From Martinezella dioscoreae (GTDB taxonomy: Bacteria; Pseudomonadota; Alphaproteobacteria; Rhizobiales; Rhizobiaceae), in assembly GCF_009176305.1 (NCBI RefSeq), contig NZ_BLAJ01000002.1, forward strand, positions 1,074,300 through 1,138,299: a stretch of 64,000 nucleotides of DNA, given 5' to 3'. The notes under the pieces are model-generated. The model saw only the letters and a list, made by a program, of their open reading frames with translations. It was not told the origin of the DNA and searched no databases. The position numbers were made by a program, and so were the translations under genes. Position 1 is the first letter of the stretch. Every line of letters begins with the position of its first letter. This document shows positions 49,042 through 57,273 of the stretch, piece after piece.

Positions 49042-49980
49042 GTGACTATCCGCACTACGTTCAAAACTATGATGGCAGCCGCCATGGCGCTTACCTTGAC
49101 CGGTCTTACTCCGGCAATGGCAGCCGAAGATTTCGATCTGAGCCCGGAACAGCCGGGACGTCTTCACGCGGCGAAAAACGAAGCGGCGATTGCCGCTATC
49201 CCAAAGGATTTCAAGTTCGTCACACCAGGCACATTCACCGTGGCGGTCGCGCCAGGCGGCCCGCCGCTGGCGACCTACGCGACGGATGCCAAGACTGTCG
49301 TCGGTGCCGATCCCGATTATGCCTATGCCGTCGCCGATGCGCTCGGACTGAAGCTCGAGCTTGTCCCGGTCGCCTGGATTGACTGGCCGCTTGGGCTGAC
49401 CTCAGGCAAATATGATGCCGTCATCTCCAACGTCGGTGTCACCGAGCAGCGCAAGGAGAAGTTTGATTTCTCCACCTATCGACAGGGCCTGCACGGTTTC
49501 TTCGTCAAGAGTGACAGCAAGATCGGGTCGATCAAGGAGCCGAAGGACGCAGCCGGCCTGCGCATCATCGTCGGTGCAGGCACCAATCAGGAGCGCATCC
49601 TGCTGAAATGGAGCGATGAGGATGTCAAAGCCGGCCTGAAGCCGATCGAGCTGCAATATTACGACGATGAGGCGGCGAGCCTTCTGGCCCTCCGCTCGGG
49701 GCGCGCCGATGTCATCGTGCAGCCGCACGCCCAGCTGGTCTACATCGCCGCTCGCGACAAGAACATCAAGCGCGTGGGCACACTGAGCGCCGGCTGGCCG
49801 GATCGCTCGGATGTCGCGATCACCACGCGCAAGGGCAGCGGTCTCGCGGCGGCGCTCACCATCGCAACGAATGGACTGATCAAGGATGGCACCTACGCCA
49901 AAATCCTCGACCATTGGCATCTTGCCGAAGAAGCCTTGCCGAAATCGGAAACCAATCCGCCGGGCCTGCCGAAATTTTGA
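49042..49980 (+). CDS. Amino-acid-type ABC solute-binding protein 2
   Basis: A 312-residue family-3 binding protein, paralogous to the preceding one. I start it at a GTG (49042) with GGAGAGACAGG upstream, which gives a good signal peptide ending near AMAA-ED; the frame upstream runs through the preceding gene and hairpin. Shared features include ATYATDAKTVVGADPD and KYDAVISNVGVTE. Bacillus TcyJ and TcyK are a similar pair of binding proteins for one cystine/S-methylcysteine importer. Differences between the two may broaden the ligand range. Confidence 0.87.
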   Translation: MTIRTTFKTMMAAAMALTLTGLTPAMAAEDFDLSPEQPGRLHAAKNEAAIAAIPKDFKFVTPGTFTVAVAPGGPPLATYATDAKTVVGADPDYAYAVADALGLKLELVPVAWIDWPLGLTSGKYDAVISNVGVTEQRKEKFDFSTYRQGLHGFFVKSDSKIGSIKEPKDAAGLRIIVGAGTNQERILLKWSDEDVKAGLKPIELQYYDDEAASLLALRSGRADVIVQPHAQLVYIAARDKNIKRVGTLSAGWPDRSDVAITTRKGSGLAAALTIATNGLIKDGTYAKILDHWHLAEEALPKSETNPPGLPKF

Positions 49981-49989
49981 GGAGACAGC

Positions 49990-51030
49990 ATGAGCCGCCA
50001 AGCCCCATCGATCAGCCATATCGGCTTTCTCACGCCTGGCAATTATCCGGATGAGGACCCGCTCGCCGGCCTGGAACAGACCCTGCAATTGCTCGAATTC
50101 GGAGAGCAGAGGGGTTTCAACAGCGCCTGGGTTCGCCAGCGCCATTTGGAACCCGGCATTTCCTCGGCGAGCGCCTTCCTCGCTGCGGCGACGCAGCGCA
50201 CGCGACATATCGAGCTAGGCACTGCGGTCATTCCCATCGGCTACGAAAGTCCGTATCGCCTTGCCGAGGATCTGGCGACTGTGGATGTGCTGTCGCGCGG
50301 ACGGTTGAATATCGGCTTGAGCGCTGGGCGGCCGCTGCATGCGGATCTGATTGGGCCGCTTGCCTTCGACGGCGATTGGGAGAGCCACGATTTCTCCCAT
50401 CAGAGGGTGCTGCGCTTTGCCGACAATCTGAGGGGCGCCTATCTCGGCAATCAGGATACGGTCATCAAGACGCCGTTCGGCCCGCAGCGTCCGCGGCTTC
50501 AGCCCTATGCGAAGGGTCTGATCGATCGCATCTGGTATGGGGGCGGCTCATTGCGGTCTGCCGAATGGGCTGGCCGCAACGGCTTCAATCTGCTGATCGG
50601 TAATGTCACCACGGGCGAGCAGACAGACGATTTCTTCGTCGCGCAATCGCGCCAGCTGGAAACCTATCGCGCTTCCGGCGGTGATGCGAGGCGGGTGGCG
50701 CTCGGCCGGGTCATCGTGCCTTTCGACAGCGCGGATGCGATTACCCGCAAACGCTACACCGACTATGCGGCTGGCCGCTATGAGCGCACGCTTTCGCCTC
50801 AGGGCGAACGACGCACGCTTTTCGCCCGCGATGTCGTCGGCTCATCGGATGAGATACTGGAGCGCCTGCGCAAGGACCCGATCCTGCCCCATGTGAGCGA
50901 GTTCCGGCTGGAGCTGCCCTATGAGTTCCACGATGAGGAATATAGGCAGATCATCCATGACTTCGTGACGCTGGTCGCTCCGGAGCTTGGCTGGAAGGAG
51001 ACCGCGCTTCTGCGTCGATCCGCATCCTGA
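49990..51030 (+). CDS. LLM-class flavin-dependent oxidoreductase
   Basis: A 346-residue luciferase-like enzyme, starting 9 bases after the second binding-protein gene with a GGAG site, so it belongs to the sulfur block. GFLTPGNYPDEDPLAGLEQT leads the barrel, LGTAVIPIGYESPYRLAEDLA lies near 77, and LQPYAKGLIDRIWYGGG near 171. It resembles the LLM at 2224-3246. It is a third monooxygenase in the block and may act on another substituent or a released product; substrate unknown. Confidence 0.83.
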   Translation: MSRQAPSISHIGFLTPGNYPDEDPLAGLEQTLQLLEFGEQRGFNSAWVRQRHLEPGISSASAFLAAATQRTRHIELGTAVIPIGYESPYRLAEDLATVDVLSRGRLNIGLSAGRPLHADLIGPLAFDGDWESHDFSHQRVLRFADNLRGAYLGNQDTVIKTPFGPQRPRLQPYAKGLIDRIWYGGGSLRSAEWAGRNGFNLLIGNVTTGEQTDDFFVAQSRQLETYRASGGDARRVALGRVIVPFDSADAITRKRYTDYAAGRYERTLSPQGERRTLFARDVVGSSDEILERLRKDPILPHVSEFRLELPYEFHDEEYRQIIHDFVTLVAPELGWKETALLRRSAS

Positions 51031-51060
51031 GGGCTACGGCCGCCCCACATCCGCAATGCC

Positions 51061-51092
51061 CGGATCGACGGGTTCTACGCCCGTCCGATCCG
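51061..51092 (+). terminator. Terminator-like hairpin after the sulfur block
   Basis: CGGATCG-ACGGG pairs with CCCGT-C-CGATCCG (one bulged base) around a 7-base loop, 30 bases after the last gene. The following T-run is weak. Confidence 0.55.
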
Positions 51093-51131
51093 GTTCGCTT
51101 CTGTCCTGAAGAGCTTGGGCTACAGCCTCGG

Positions 51132-51557
51132 TCAGCAGGCGAGAGAGGTCGCGGCGTCCGTTCCTTCGAGAATTCGCTCAGCAAGAAGCAGCGCTTCCTT
51201 CTGAGACGCAACGACTTCCATTCTTATGCCGAATGCCTTCGTTGCAAGGCTCGTCTGCAGCTGCATGGCGGCACGCTTGATTGCGCTTGCCTCAATGCCG
51301 ATGACTGCCTTGCAAACGGCAGCAAGCGCCGTCTTGTTCTTCTTCAGCCAAATGCCGCGGGCCTTGCGATCCTCGTGCTCTTCGGTGTGTTCGTCGCCTT
51401 CCATGATCACGACGAAAGGCATCGAGAGAGCGAGCAGGGCGTCCATCTCCCGCTCCCATTGTTTCGAATAACCTGGCTGGATAGCCACAGCGGATTGGCG
51501 CACGATCGGCCAAAGGGAAACGTCGTGAAAGGTGAAGTTGGTTGTATCGATTGTCAT
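51132..51557 (-). CDS. Protein of unknown function downstream of an FAD monooxygenase
   Basis: A 141-residue soluble alpha/beta protein. MPFVVIMEGDEHTEEHEDRKARGIWLKKNKTALAAVCKAVIGIE (about residues 47-90) alternates a hydrophobic strand with charged helices, and FGIRMEVVASQKEALLLAERIL closes the domain, giving an appearance like a small STAS/SpoIIAA-like fold. No motif is certain. It starts 10 bases after the monooxygenase gene ends, so the two are co-transcribed and probably act together. Confidence 0.6.
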   Translation of the reverse strand: MTIDTTNFTFHDVSLWPIVRQSAVAIQPGYSKQWEREMDALLALSMPFVVIMEGDEHTEEHEDRKARGIWLKKNKTALAAVCKAVIGIEASAIKRAAMQLQTSLATKAFGIRMEVVASQKEALLLAERILEGTDAATSLAC

Positions 51558-51567
51558 ATCGGTCTCC

Positions 51568-52758
51568 TCAGGCGATCTTATCGGTCACGGCGGCAAACAG
51601 CATCTCGGCGCCGTGTTGCGACGAGGCGATGGCGTAAGCCGCTCGCTCGCGCATATCGGTCTCGTAGTCCAGCAGGGCTGTGCAGGTGGTCTTAGTCTCC
51701 TTTCCGGCTTCGGCCAGGATCTGCGCCAGCATGCGGGCATCTTCGAGAGCCGTATTGGCGCCGAGGCCACCGGCAGGGCTCATCGCGTGGATTGCATCGC
51801 CCAGAAGCGTGATGGCACCGAACGGCCAAAGGGCGTCGGGGCGCCCGCTTCTGACGGGAAGCGCTGCTACCGCTTCGGCCTTGCTCCGGCTGATGATCCG
51901 CTTCAATTCAGGATGCCAGCCGCGCATGGCGGTTCTGAGCAAGACAGGCAGATCCTGGGTATGGTTGTATGTTTCCAGTCCCAGCCTTTGGCGGGGGCCG
52001 ATCAGTGCCCAATAGAGGTAATCGGTGACCGGCGTCAGCTTGCAATCGGGCGCGAGACTGGCGGCAAGCTTCGGGAAGTGATCGCCGAACCGCATGAGAT
52101 CGAAGATTGCCGTGCACCCATCGGCAAAGATCACGGTCGTTCCGTCTCCAAGCAGATCGGCGGCATCGCTCAGCGGTATTTCGCTCTTGCCGTAGACACA
52201 AATGGAGCCCGTGTCCACCGGCTCGGCATAGGGTGCCAACTGGCGTCGCACCTGCGAGTTCACACCATCTGAACCGACGAGTAGGCTGCAGGAAACCGAG
52301 GCGGCACCTTCGAAATGCACTTCGACACGCCCATCATCCATGCGGCGATACCGCGTAAGGGCATGGCCGAAATGAACGTGATCCTCGATCCCCGACAACA
52401 GGATTTCGCGAAGGGTGAGGCGATTGACACTCAGATCGCCGTCGTCATCATTTTCGCCGGTATCCCAGCTCGTCGGCGTGCGGCCGGTAACGGGCAGAAG
52501 CTGAGGCGTCAGGAAGCACGCGGATCGAGGGCTCGTCGAGGCGGTCGCTCGAAAGAGGTCGAATTGAGTCTTTGGAAGGCAGGCTTCCAGCGCCTGTTGT
52601 CCATTCTGATCGATTCGGATGCGATAGCCCTGCAAGCGGCTATCAGCTGCCGGATCGCGCTCGTAGACATCAAAACGGATGCCGGCGCGCTTCAATCCCT
52701 GGGCAAGGCACAGGCCTCCAAGGCCTGCGCCGATGATGACGACATGAAAGTCCTGCAT
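51568..52758 (-). CDS. FAD-dependent aromatic-ring-type monooxygenase (TetX/UbiH-like fold)
   Basis: A 396-residue class A flavoprotein monooxygenase. The FAD motif is VVIIGAGLGGLCLAQGL at residues 5-21, a DG-type motif is LLVGSDGVNSQVRRQL near 160, and GDAIHAMSPAGGLGANTALEDA near 300 is the second FAD motif. These enzymes hydroxylate aromatic or polycyclic compounds with NAD(P)H and O2; TetX inactivates tetracyclines, but family members are too diverse to name a substrate. It diverges from the AraC gene, its likely regulator. The start at 52758 follows from the GxGxxG position. Confidence 0.85.
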   Translation of the reverse strand: MQDFHVVIIGAGLGGLCLAQGLKRAGIRFDVYERDPAADSRLQGYRIRIDQNGQQALEACLPKTQFDLFRATASTSPRSACFLTPQLLPVTGRTPTSWDTGENDDDGDLSVNRLTLREILLSGIEDHVHFGHALTRYRRMDDGRVEVHFEGAASVSCSLLVGSDGVNSQVRRQLAPYAEPVDTGSICVYGKSEIPLSDAADLLGDGTTVIFADGCTAIFDLMRFGDHFPKLAASLAPDCKLTPVTDYLYWALIGPRQRLGLETYNHTQDLPVLLRTAMRGWHPELKRIISRSKAEAVAALPVRSGRPDALWPFGAITLLGDAIHAMSPAGGLGANTALEDARMLAQILAEAGKETKTTCTALLDYETDMRERAAYAIASSQHGAEMLFAAVTDKIA

Positions 52759-52814
52759 AGGCCTTCTATTCCGTTCACTATTCGACTTCGATTTTGTCAG
52801 GGAAGAATAGCGTG

Positions 52815-52831
52815 CCACGACCGGGACGTGG
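52815..52831. promoter_or_regulatory. Inverted repeat in the divergent FAD monooxygenase / AraC region
   Basis: CCACG-N7-CGTGG lies 57 bases from the monooxygenase start and 46 from the AraC start. It could be the AraC-type operator or a short hairpin; evidence is only its symmetry and position. Confidence 0.3.
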
Positions 52832-52876
52832 TAACGACATTCGGACTATAAATGTTGCGAAACGGTCAAACGGAAC

Positions 52877-53671
52877 ATGGGCATCGAAGATATTGGCGAG
52901 CGTCTCGACGGGCCACCGCTCATCGCCTTCTGGGGATCGGATGAACCGGGTAGCGCTTTCCGCCTCGGCACCCAGGAGTACGATTGGCACGCGCATGGCC
53001 GCGGGCAGCTCTTCTGCATCGAAAGCGGGCTTGTCCGTGTCGATACACCTGATGGTTCCTGGCTATTGCCGCCGCAGCGTGCGGGCTGGATTCCGCCAGG
53101 TGTCATGCACAAAGCGGGGATCAACGGCGTGCTGAGCGGCTGGGGCATCCTGTTGACACCGGACGCCAGCGCCGGATTGCCAGCGACACCCTGCGTTCTG
53201 AGCGTGAGCGAGGTTTTGCGGGCATTGGTGCGTCGCGCGGCGACATGGCACTGGGAGGAAAAGCTCTCACCGCAGCAGCGTCGTCTGGCAGCCGTTTTGC
53301 TGGACGAGGTTCGGGCCGCACCGCGCGAAAGCCTGCATTTGCCTATGCCGGCGGACCGGCGCGCTTTGCGCATCGCGGAAGCCGTACTGCAGGAACCGGC
53401 TAGCGAGGAGACCCTTCATGCGCTGGCGCTGCGGGTGGGAGTATCCGAGCGATCGGCAAGGCGTCTTTTCAACGCCGAAACGGGCATGTCCTTCGCCCAT
53501 TGGCGGCAGCAGGCGCGCTTGCTGCTTGCGCTTGAATATCTGAGTGCGGGCAAGCCGATCGCTGAAGTGGCGGACAGCCTGGGATATGCCAGTGCCAGCA
53601 GCTTCATCGCCATGTTCAGAAAGGCTTTCGGCCTATCGCCGCGTCGTTACCTCTCCGTCCGGAAAACTTGA
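52877..53671 (+). CDS. AraC-family transcriptional regulator
   Basis: A 264-residue regulator with an N-terminal cupin-like sensing domain (DWHAHGRGQLFCIESGLVRV, then WLLPPQRAGWIPPGVMH near 57) and a C-terminal double helix-turn-helix (ALALRVGVSERSARRLFNAETGMSFAHWRQQARL; VADSLGYASASSFIAMFRKAFG near 237). It is divergent from the FAD monooxygenase and presumably controls it. The effector is unknown. Confidence 0.88.
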   Translation: MGIEDIGERLDGPPLIAFWGSDEPGSAFRLGTQEYDWHAHGRGQLFCIESGLVRVDTPDGSWLLPPQRAGWIPPGVMHKAGINGVLSGWGILLTPDASAGLPATPCVLSVSEVLRALVRRAATWHWEEKLSPQQRRLAAVLLDEVRAAPRESLHLPMPADRRALRIAEAVLQEPASEETLHALALRVGVSERSARRLFNAETGMSFAHWRQQARLLLALEYLSAGKPIAEVADSLGYASASSFIAMFRKAFGLSPRRYLSVRKT

Positions 53672-53697
53672 TTCGCGCTTGAACGACAACAGGAAAA

Positions 53698-53721
53698 GGC
53701 GCCGACCTGTCGATCGGCGCC
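53698..53721 (-). terminator. Terminator after the P-type ATPase gene
   Basis: GGCGCCGA (53698-53705) pairs with TCGGCGCC (53714-53721), loop 8 bases. On the minus strand the stem is followed by TTTTCC. It lies between convergent genes and most likely ends the metal ATPase transcript. Confidence 0.75.
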
Positions 53722-53731
53722 CATAGATGGC

Positions 53732-56074
53732 CTACGCGGCTATCCGGCGAGGCCGGGGGGCGAGCAGGCGCAGCGCGTTCATGGTCACCAGTACGGTTGC
53801 ACCGGTATCGGCGAGGATTGCCGGCCAAAGTCCGGTGATGCCGACGATCGTGGTGACCAGGAACACGCCCTTGAGGCCGAGCGCGATGGTGATGTTCTGG
53901 CCGATATTACTCATCGTCCGCTTGGAAAGATCGATCATCTCGATGACATCTCCGACGCGGCCATGCAGCACGGCGGCATCCGCCGTCTCCAGCGCAACGT
54001 CGGTGCCGCCACCCATGGCAATCCCGACATCGGCTGCTGCGAGTGCAGGCGCGTCGTTGATGCCGTCGCCAACCTTGGCGACGTGAAAGCCTTGCCGCTT
54101 CAGATCGCCGACGATCCGCTGCTTGTCTTCGGGCAGCAATTGCGCGCGAACCTCTATGCCGAGCGTCTTGCCGATCGCCTCAGCCGTGCGCTGATTGTCG
54201 CCCGTCAGCATGATCGTCTTGATGCCCGCATCGGCGAGAGCCTTGAGGCCTGCTGCCGTATCGGCGCGCGGTTCGTCGCGCATGGCGAGCAGGCCGGCTG
54301 CCGCACCCTTGGCAACGATGATGGAAACCGTCTTTCCTTCATCGTTGAGTGCGGCAATCCGGGCAGAGTGCTCCGAGGTCAATGAAGCGCGGTCGGCGGC
54401 GGCCTGTGGCGATCCGAGGAACACGTCCAAACCATCGACCGTACCGCTGACACCCTTGCCGCCGATGGCCTTGGCGTCGATGACCTGGGGGATATCCGTT
54501 CCGGCTTCAGCCGCGCGGTCGAGGATGGCGCGGGCGAGCGGGTGGCTGGAGCCGATTTCGAGCGCGGCTGCCAGCCGCAGCACGTCCGTATCGCTCATGC
54601 CGAGGCCGACGATATCGGTGACCTTGGGTTTGCCTTCAGTCAGCGTGCCGGTCTTGTCGAAGGCAATAGCGGTGACCTTGCCGATGTTCTCAAGCACGGC
54701 GCCACCCTTCAGCAACAGGCCGCGGCGAGCGCCTGAAGACAGTGAGGCCGCGATTGCCGCCGGCGTCGAAATGACGAGGGCGCAGGGGCAGCCGATCAGC
54801 AGGATCGCCAGACCCTTATAGACCCACTCGCTCCAGCTGCCGCCCAGGAACAAAGGCGGGATGATGGCGACGAGCGCGCCGACAACGACGACCCCAGGCG
54901 TGTAGTAGCGAGAGAAGCGATCGATGAAACGCTCCGTCGGAGCCTTCGATTCCTGTGCTTCCTCAACGAGTTTGACGACGCGGGCGATGGTATTGTCGGA
55001 TGCTGCCGCGGTCACGCGGACGCGCAGGGCGGCATCACCATTGACGGTACCCGCAAAGACGGTTGCATCCACGCCCTTGCGCACAGGCGTGCTTTCGCCT
55101 GTGACCGGCGCCTCGTCGATAGCGCTTTCACCGGAAAGAATTACGCCGTCGGCCGGAATACGGTCGCCCGGGCGAACCAGGATGATGGCACCGACGGCAA
55201 GGCTTTCGGCTTGCACTTCGCGGGCCTTGCCATTCTCTTCAAGGAGTGCGGTCTTAGGCACCAGATCGGTCAGAGACTGAATGCTGGCGCGCGCCTTGCT
55301 GGCAGCGACACCTTCCAGCAATTCACCGATCAGGAAGAGGAAGACGACGGCAGCGGCTTCTTCGCTGGCACCGATGATGACGGCGCCGATGGCCGCGATC
55401 GTCATCAGCATCTCGATCGAGAACGGTGTTCCCATCCTTGCGGCCATGAAGGCGCGCCGAGCGATCGGCACTAAGCCGACAAGCATGGCGGCAGTGAAGA
55501 TCCACATATCCCAGGCCGGTATCAGCTTGCCGGCACCCCAGGCGGCGGCGAGCGCCACGCCGCTTGCGATCGTCAGGCGACCCTTGACGGATTTCCACCA
55601 TGGCCCCGTGGTCGATCCATGATCGTGACCGTGAAGACCGGCGACCGAGGCATCGTGCTCATCCGAAGCGCGGCTGTGATCGGCGTGATCAAGTCGATTC
55701 CCGGCGGCGCCATGATCATGTTTGCCGTGATCGTGGTCATGATCATGCCCCGCATGGTCGTGGCGATCGGACGTGTGCGTATGATGATCGTGCCCGCAGC
55801 CGCAGGCATGGTCGCTCTCTTCTGCCTTTGGTGCGGCGACATTGCTTTGCGGCAGCGGGAAAACTTTGTAGCCCAGTCCCGTGACCCGCTTTGCGATGTT
55901 GGGCAGCAAGTCCGGATCGCTCTGATGCTTGACAGTCATGGTGCCTGCAGTGACCGAGACGGAGACATCTTCGACACCCTGCAGCCGGCGAACGGCCGTG
56001 TCGATTTTAGCAGCGCAGGAAGCGCAATCCATGCCCTCTACGCGATAGCGGGTCTGTTGTGTTGTCGACGTCAT
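53732..56074 (-). CDS. zntA: Zn/Cd/Pb-transporting P1B-type ATPase
   Basis: A 780-residue heavy-metal ATPase. The N-terminal domain has GMDCASC at 14-20, followed by a His/Asp-rich linker (repeated HDH motifs, about residues 90-155) that can bind zinc. The membrane metal site is CPCAL, the phosphorylation site DKTGTLTEGKPK, and the hinge GDGINDAP. The C-terminal DTGATVLVTMNALRLL with its Asp, and the Lys in ALGLKGVFLVTT, are the marks of ZntA/CadA-type Zn/Cd/Pb selectivity rather than copper. It exports these metals from the cytoplasm. A MerR-type promoter lies upstream; the regulator gene is not in the window. Confidence 0.93.
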   Translation of the reverse strand: MTSTTQQTRYRVEGMDCASCAAKIDTAVRRLQGVEDVSVSVTAGTMTVKHQSDPDLLPNIAKRVTGLGYKVFPLPQSNVAAPKAEESDHACGCGHDHHTHTSDRHDHAGHDHDHDHGKHDHGAAGNRLDHADHSRASDEHDASVAGLHGHDHGSTTGPWWKSVKGRLTIASGVALAAAWGAGKLIPAWDMWIFTAAMLVGLVPIARRAFMAARMGTPFSIEMLMTIAAIGAVIIGASEEAAAVVFLFLIGELLEGVAASKARASIQSLTDLVPKTALLEENGKAREVQAESLAVGAIILVRPGDRIPADGVILSGESAIDEAPVTGESTPVRKGVDATVFAGTVNGDAALRVRVTAAASDNTIARVVKLVEEAQESKAPTERFIDRFSRYYTPGVVVVGALVAIIPPLFLGGSWSEWVYKGLAILLIGCPCALVISTPAAIAASLSSGARRGLLLKGGAVLENIGKVTAIAFDKTGTLTEGKPKVTDIVGLGMSDTDVLRLAAALEIGSSHPLARAILDRAAEAGTDIPQVIDAKAIGGKGVSGTVDGLDVFLGSPQAAADRASLTSEHSARIAALNDEGKTVSIIVAKGAAAGLLAMRDEPRADTAAGLKALADAGIKTIMLTGDNQRTAEAIGKTLGIEVRAQLLPEDKQRIVGDLKRQGFHVAKVGDGINDAPALAAADVGIAMGGGTDVALETADAAVLHGRVGDVIEMIDLSKRTMSNIGQNITIALGLKGVFLVTTIVGITGLWPAILADTGATVLVTMNALRLLAPRPRRIAA

Positions 56075-56104
56075 GTTTCGGTTCCAGATTTTCTACTGGA
56101 ACCA

Positions 56105-56135
56105 TCGGTACATCCTCTAGCAACTAGAGGGACAA
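56105..56135 (-). promoter_or_regulatory. MerR-type promoter/operator of the metal ATPase
   Basis: On the minus strand TTGTCC (56135-56130) and TACCGA (56110-56105) form -35 and -10 elements with a 19-base spacer, the overlong spacing typical of MerR-family promoters. The spacer contains the dyad CCTCTAG-TTG-CTAGAGG (56130-56114), close to known ZntR/CadR sites. This predicts activation by a Zn/Cd/Pb-responsive MerR regulator. Confidence 0.8.
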
Positions 56136-56251
56136 GAGCAATTCTGCGAATTTTTGCGCAATCATTCGCAGACGCTGCAATCGGTCTAGTCATATACCGT
56201 GAAGCCGCCCAGCTCCCTGCGGCGGCTGCTTACGGCATGGCGCAGGGAGAC

Positions 56252-57232
56252 CTATAGTAGTTTCAGCAGGACCTTGCCGGTCTTGCCGGGCGCGAGCGAG
56301 GATTTTACAGCTTCCGAGATCTCCGCGATGTCATAGGCCGCTTCTACCGGCAGCTTGACCTCGCCTGAGGCGACGCGCGTGATCAATTCGCTGATCAGCC
56401 TCCGCCGCTCTTCCGCCGGCATAGCGGCGCTGACTTTGATGCCCCAGAAGCCCTTGATCGTGAGCTGCTTGAAGATGACGGCTCTCGAGGCGATCTGCAT
56501 CGGCTTGCCGGCCGCAGTGCCAAAAGAAACCAACAGGCCGTTTTCGCCCAGCAGGTCTGCCAGGTCGTTGCTTGCAACACCACCGACGGAATCGACTGCG
56601 GCGCGGATCGGTGCATCGCCGACGATGGTGCGCACCTTCGCCTTCCAATCGGGCGCGGCGGTCGAGACGGCATTGCCGATGCCGAATGCAGATAGCTCGT
56701 CGATGCCGCCATCTCGCCGAACGAGATTGATCATGTGTATGCCGCGGCTGTGTGCCAGCATGGCCAGGGTCTTGCCGACAGCACCATTCGCTGCATTCTG
56801 GATGATCCAGTCGCCGCGCTCGACATTGAGGGATTCCAGAAGCGAAATGGCGCTGAACGGCATGGCGATCAGCTGTGCTGCGGCTTCGTCGGAGATCACG
56901 TCCGGTACCGGAACGAGGCTTGCTGCAGGTGCCGTGAATTGCTCTGCCCAGGTGCCATGGACGCCGGCTGCAACGACGCGTTTGCCGATCAGTGTCTTGT
57001 CGACACCTGCTCCCACGGCATCGACGAAGCCGACCGCTTCGCTGCCGCCGATGGCAGGCAAAACCGGCTTGTAGCCATAGGCGCCGCGCACGGTCCAGAG
57101 GTCGTGATTGTGGATGGGGGAGAGAATGGTGCGAATGCGCACGTCTCCTGCGGCGGGCTCCGGCATGGGCATGTCGGCCAGATAAAGGACCGCAGCCGGA
57201 TCGCCGAAGACATCGTGGATGGCACTGCGCAT
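56252..57232 (-). CDS. Zinc-independent MDR-family quinone oxidoreductase-like enzyme
   Basis: A 326-residue medium-chain dehydrogenase/reductase. A GroES-like N-terminal part (SPIHNHDLWTVRGAYGYKP, GGSEAVGFVDAVG) precedes a Rossmann domain with NAANGAVGKTLAMLAHSRG near 146. Catalytic and structural zinc cysteines are absent, as in quinone oxidoreductases and trans-enoyl reductases. It would reduce quinones or enals with NADPH. AAGGA stands 8 bases before 57232; an ATG at 57256 is also possible. It follows the TetR gene in the same direction and is its likely target. Confidence 0.82.
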   Translation of the reverse strand: MRSAIHDVFGDPAAVLYLADMPMPEPAAGDVRIRTILSPIHNHDLWTVRGAYGYKPVLPAIGGSEAVGFVDAVGAGVDKTLIGKRVVAAGVHGTWAEQFTAPAASLVPVPDVISDEAAAQLIAMPFSAISLLESLNVERGDWIIQNAANGAVGKTLAMLAHSRGIHMINLVRRDGGIDELSAFGIGNAVSTAAPDWKAKVRTIVGDAPIRAAVDSVGGVASNDLADLLGENGLLVSFGTAAGKPMQIASRAVIFKQLTIKGFWGIKVSAAMPAEERRRLISELITRVASGEVKLPVEAAYDIAEISEAVKSSLAPGKTGKVLLKLL

Positions 57233-57273
57233 TGTATTTTCCTTGCGTGTTGACATGCTGGTCCTGCTTTGGA

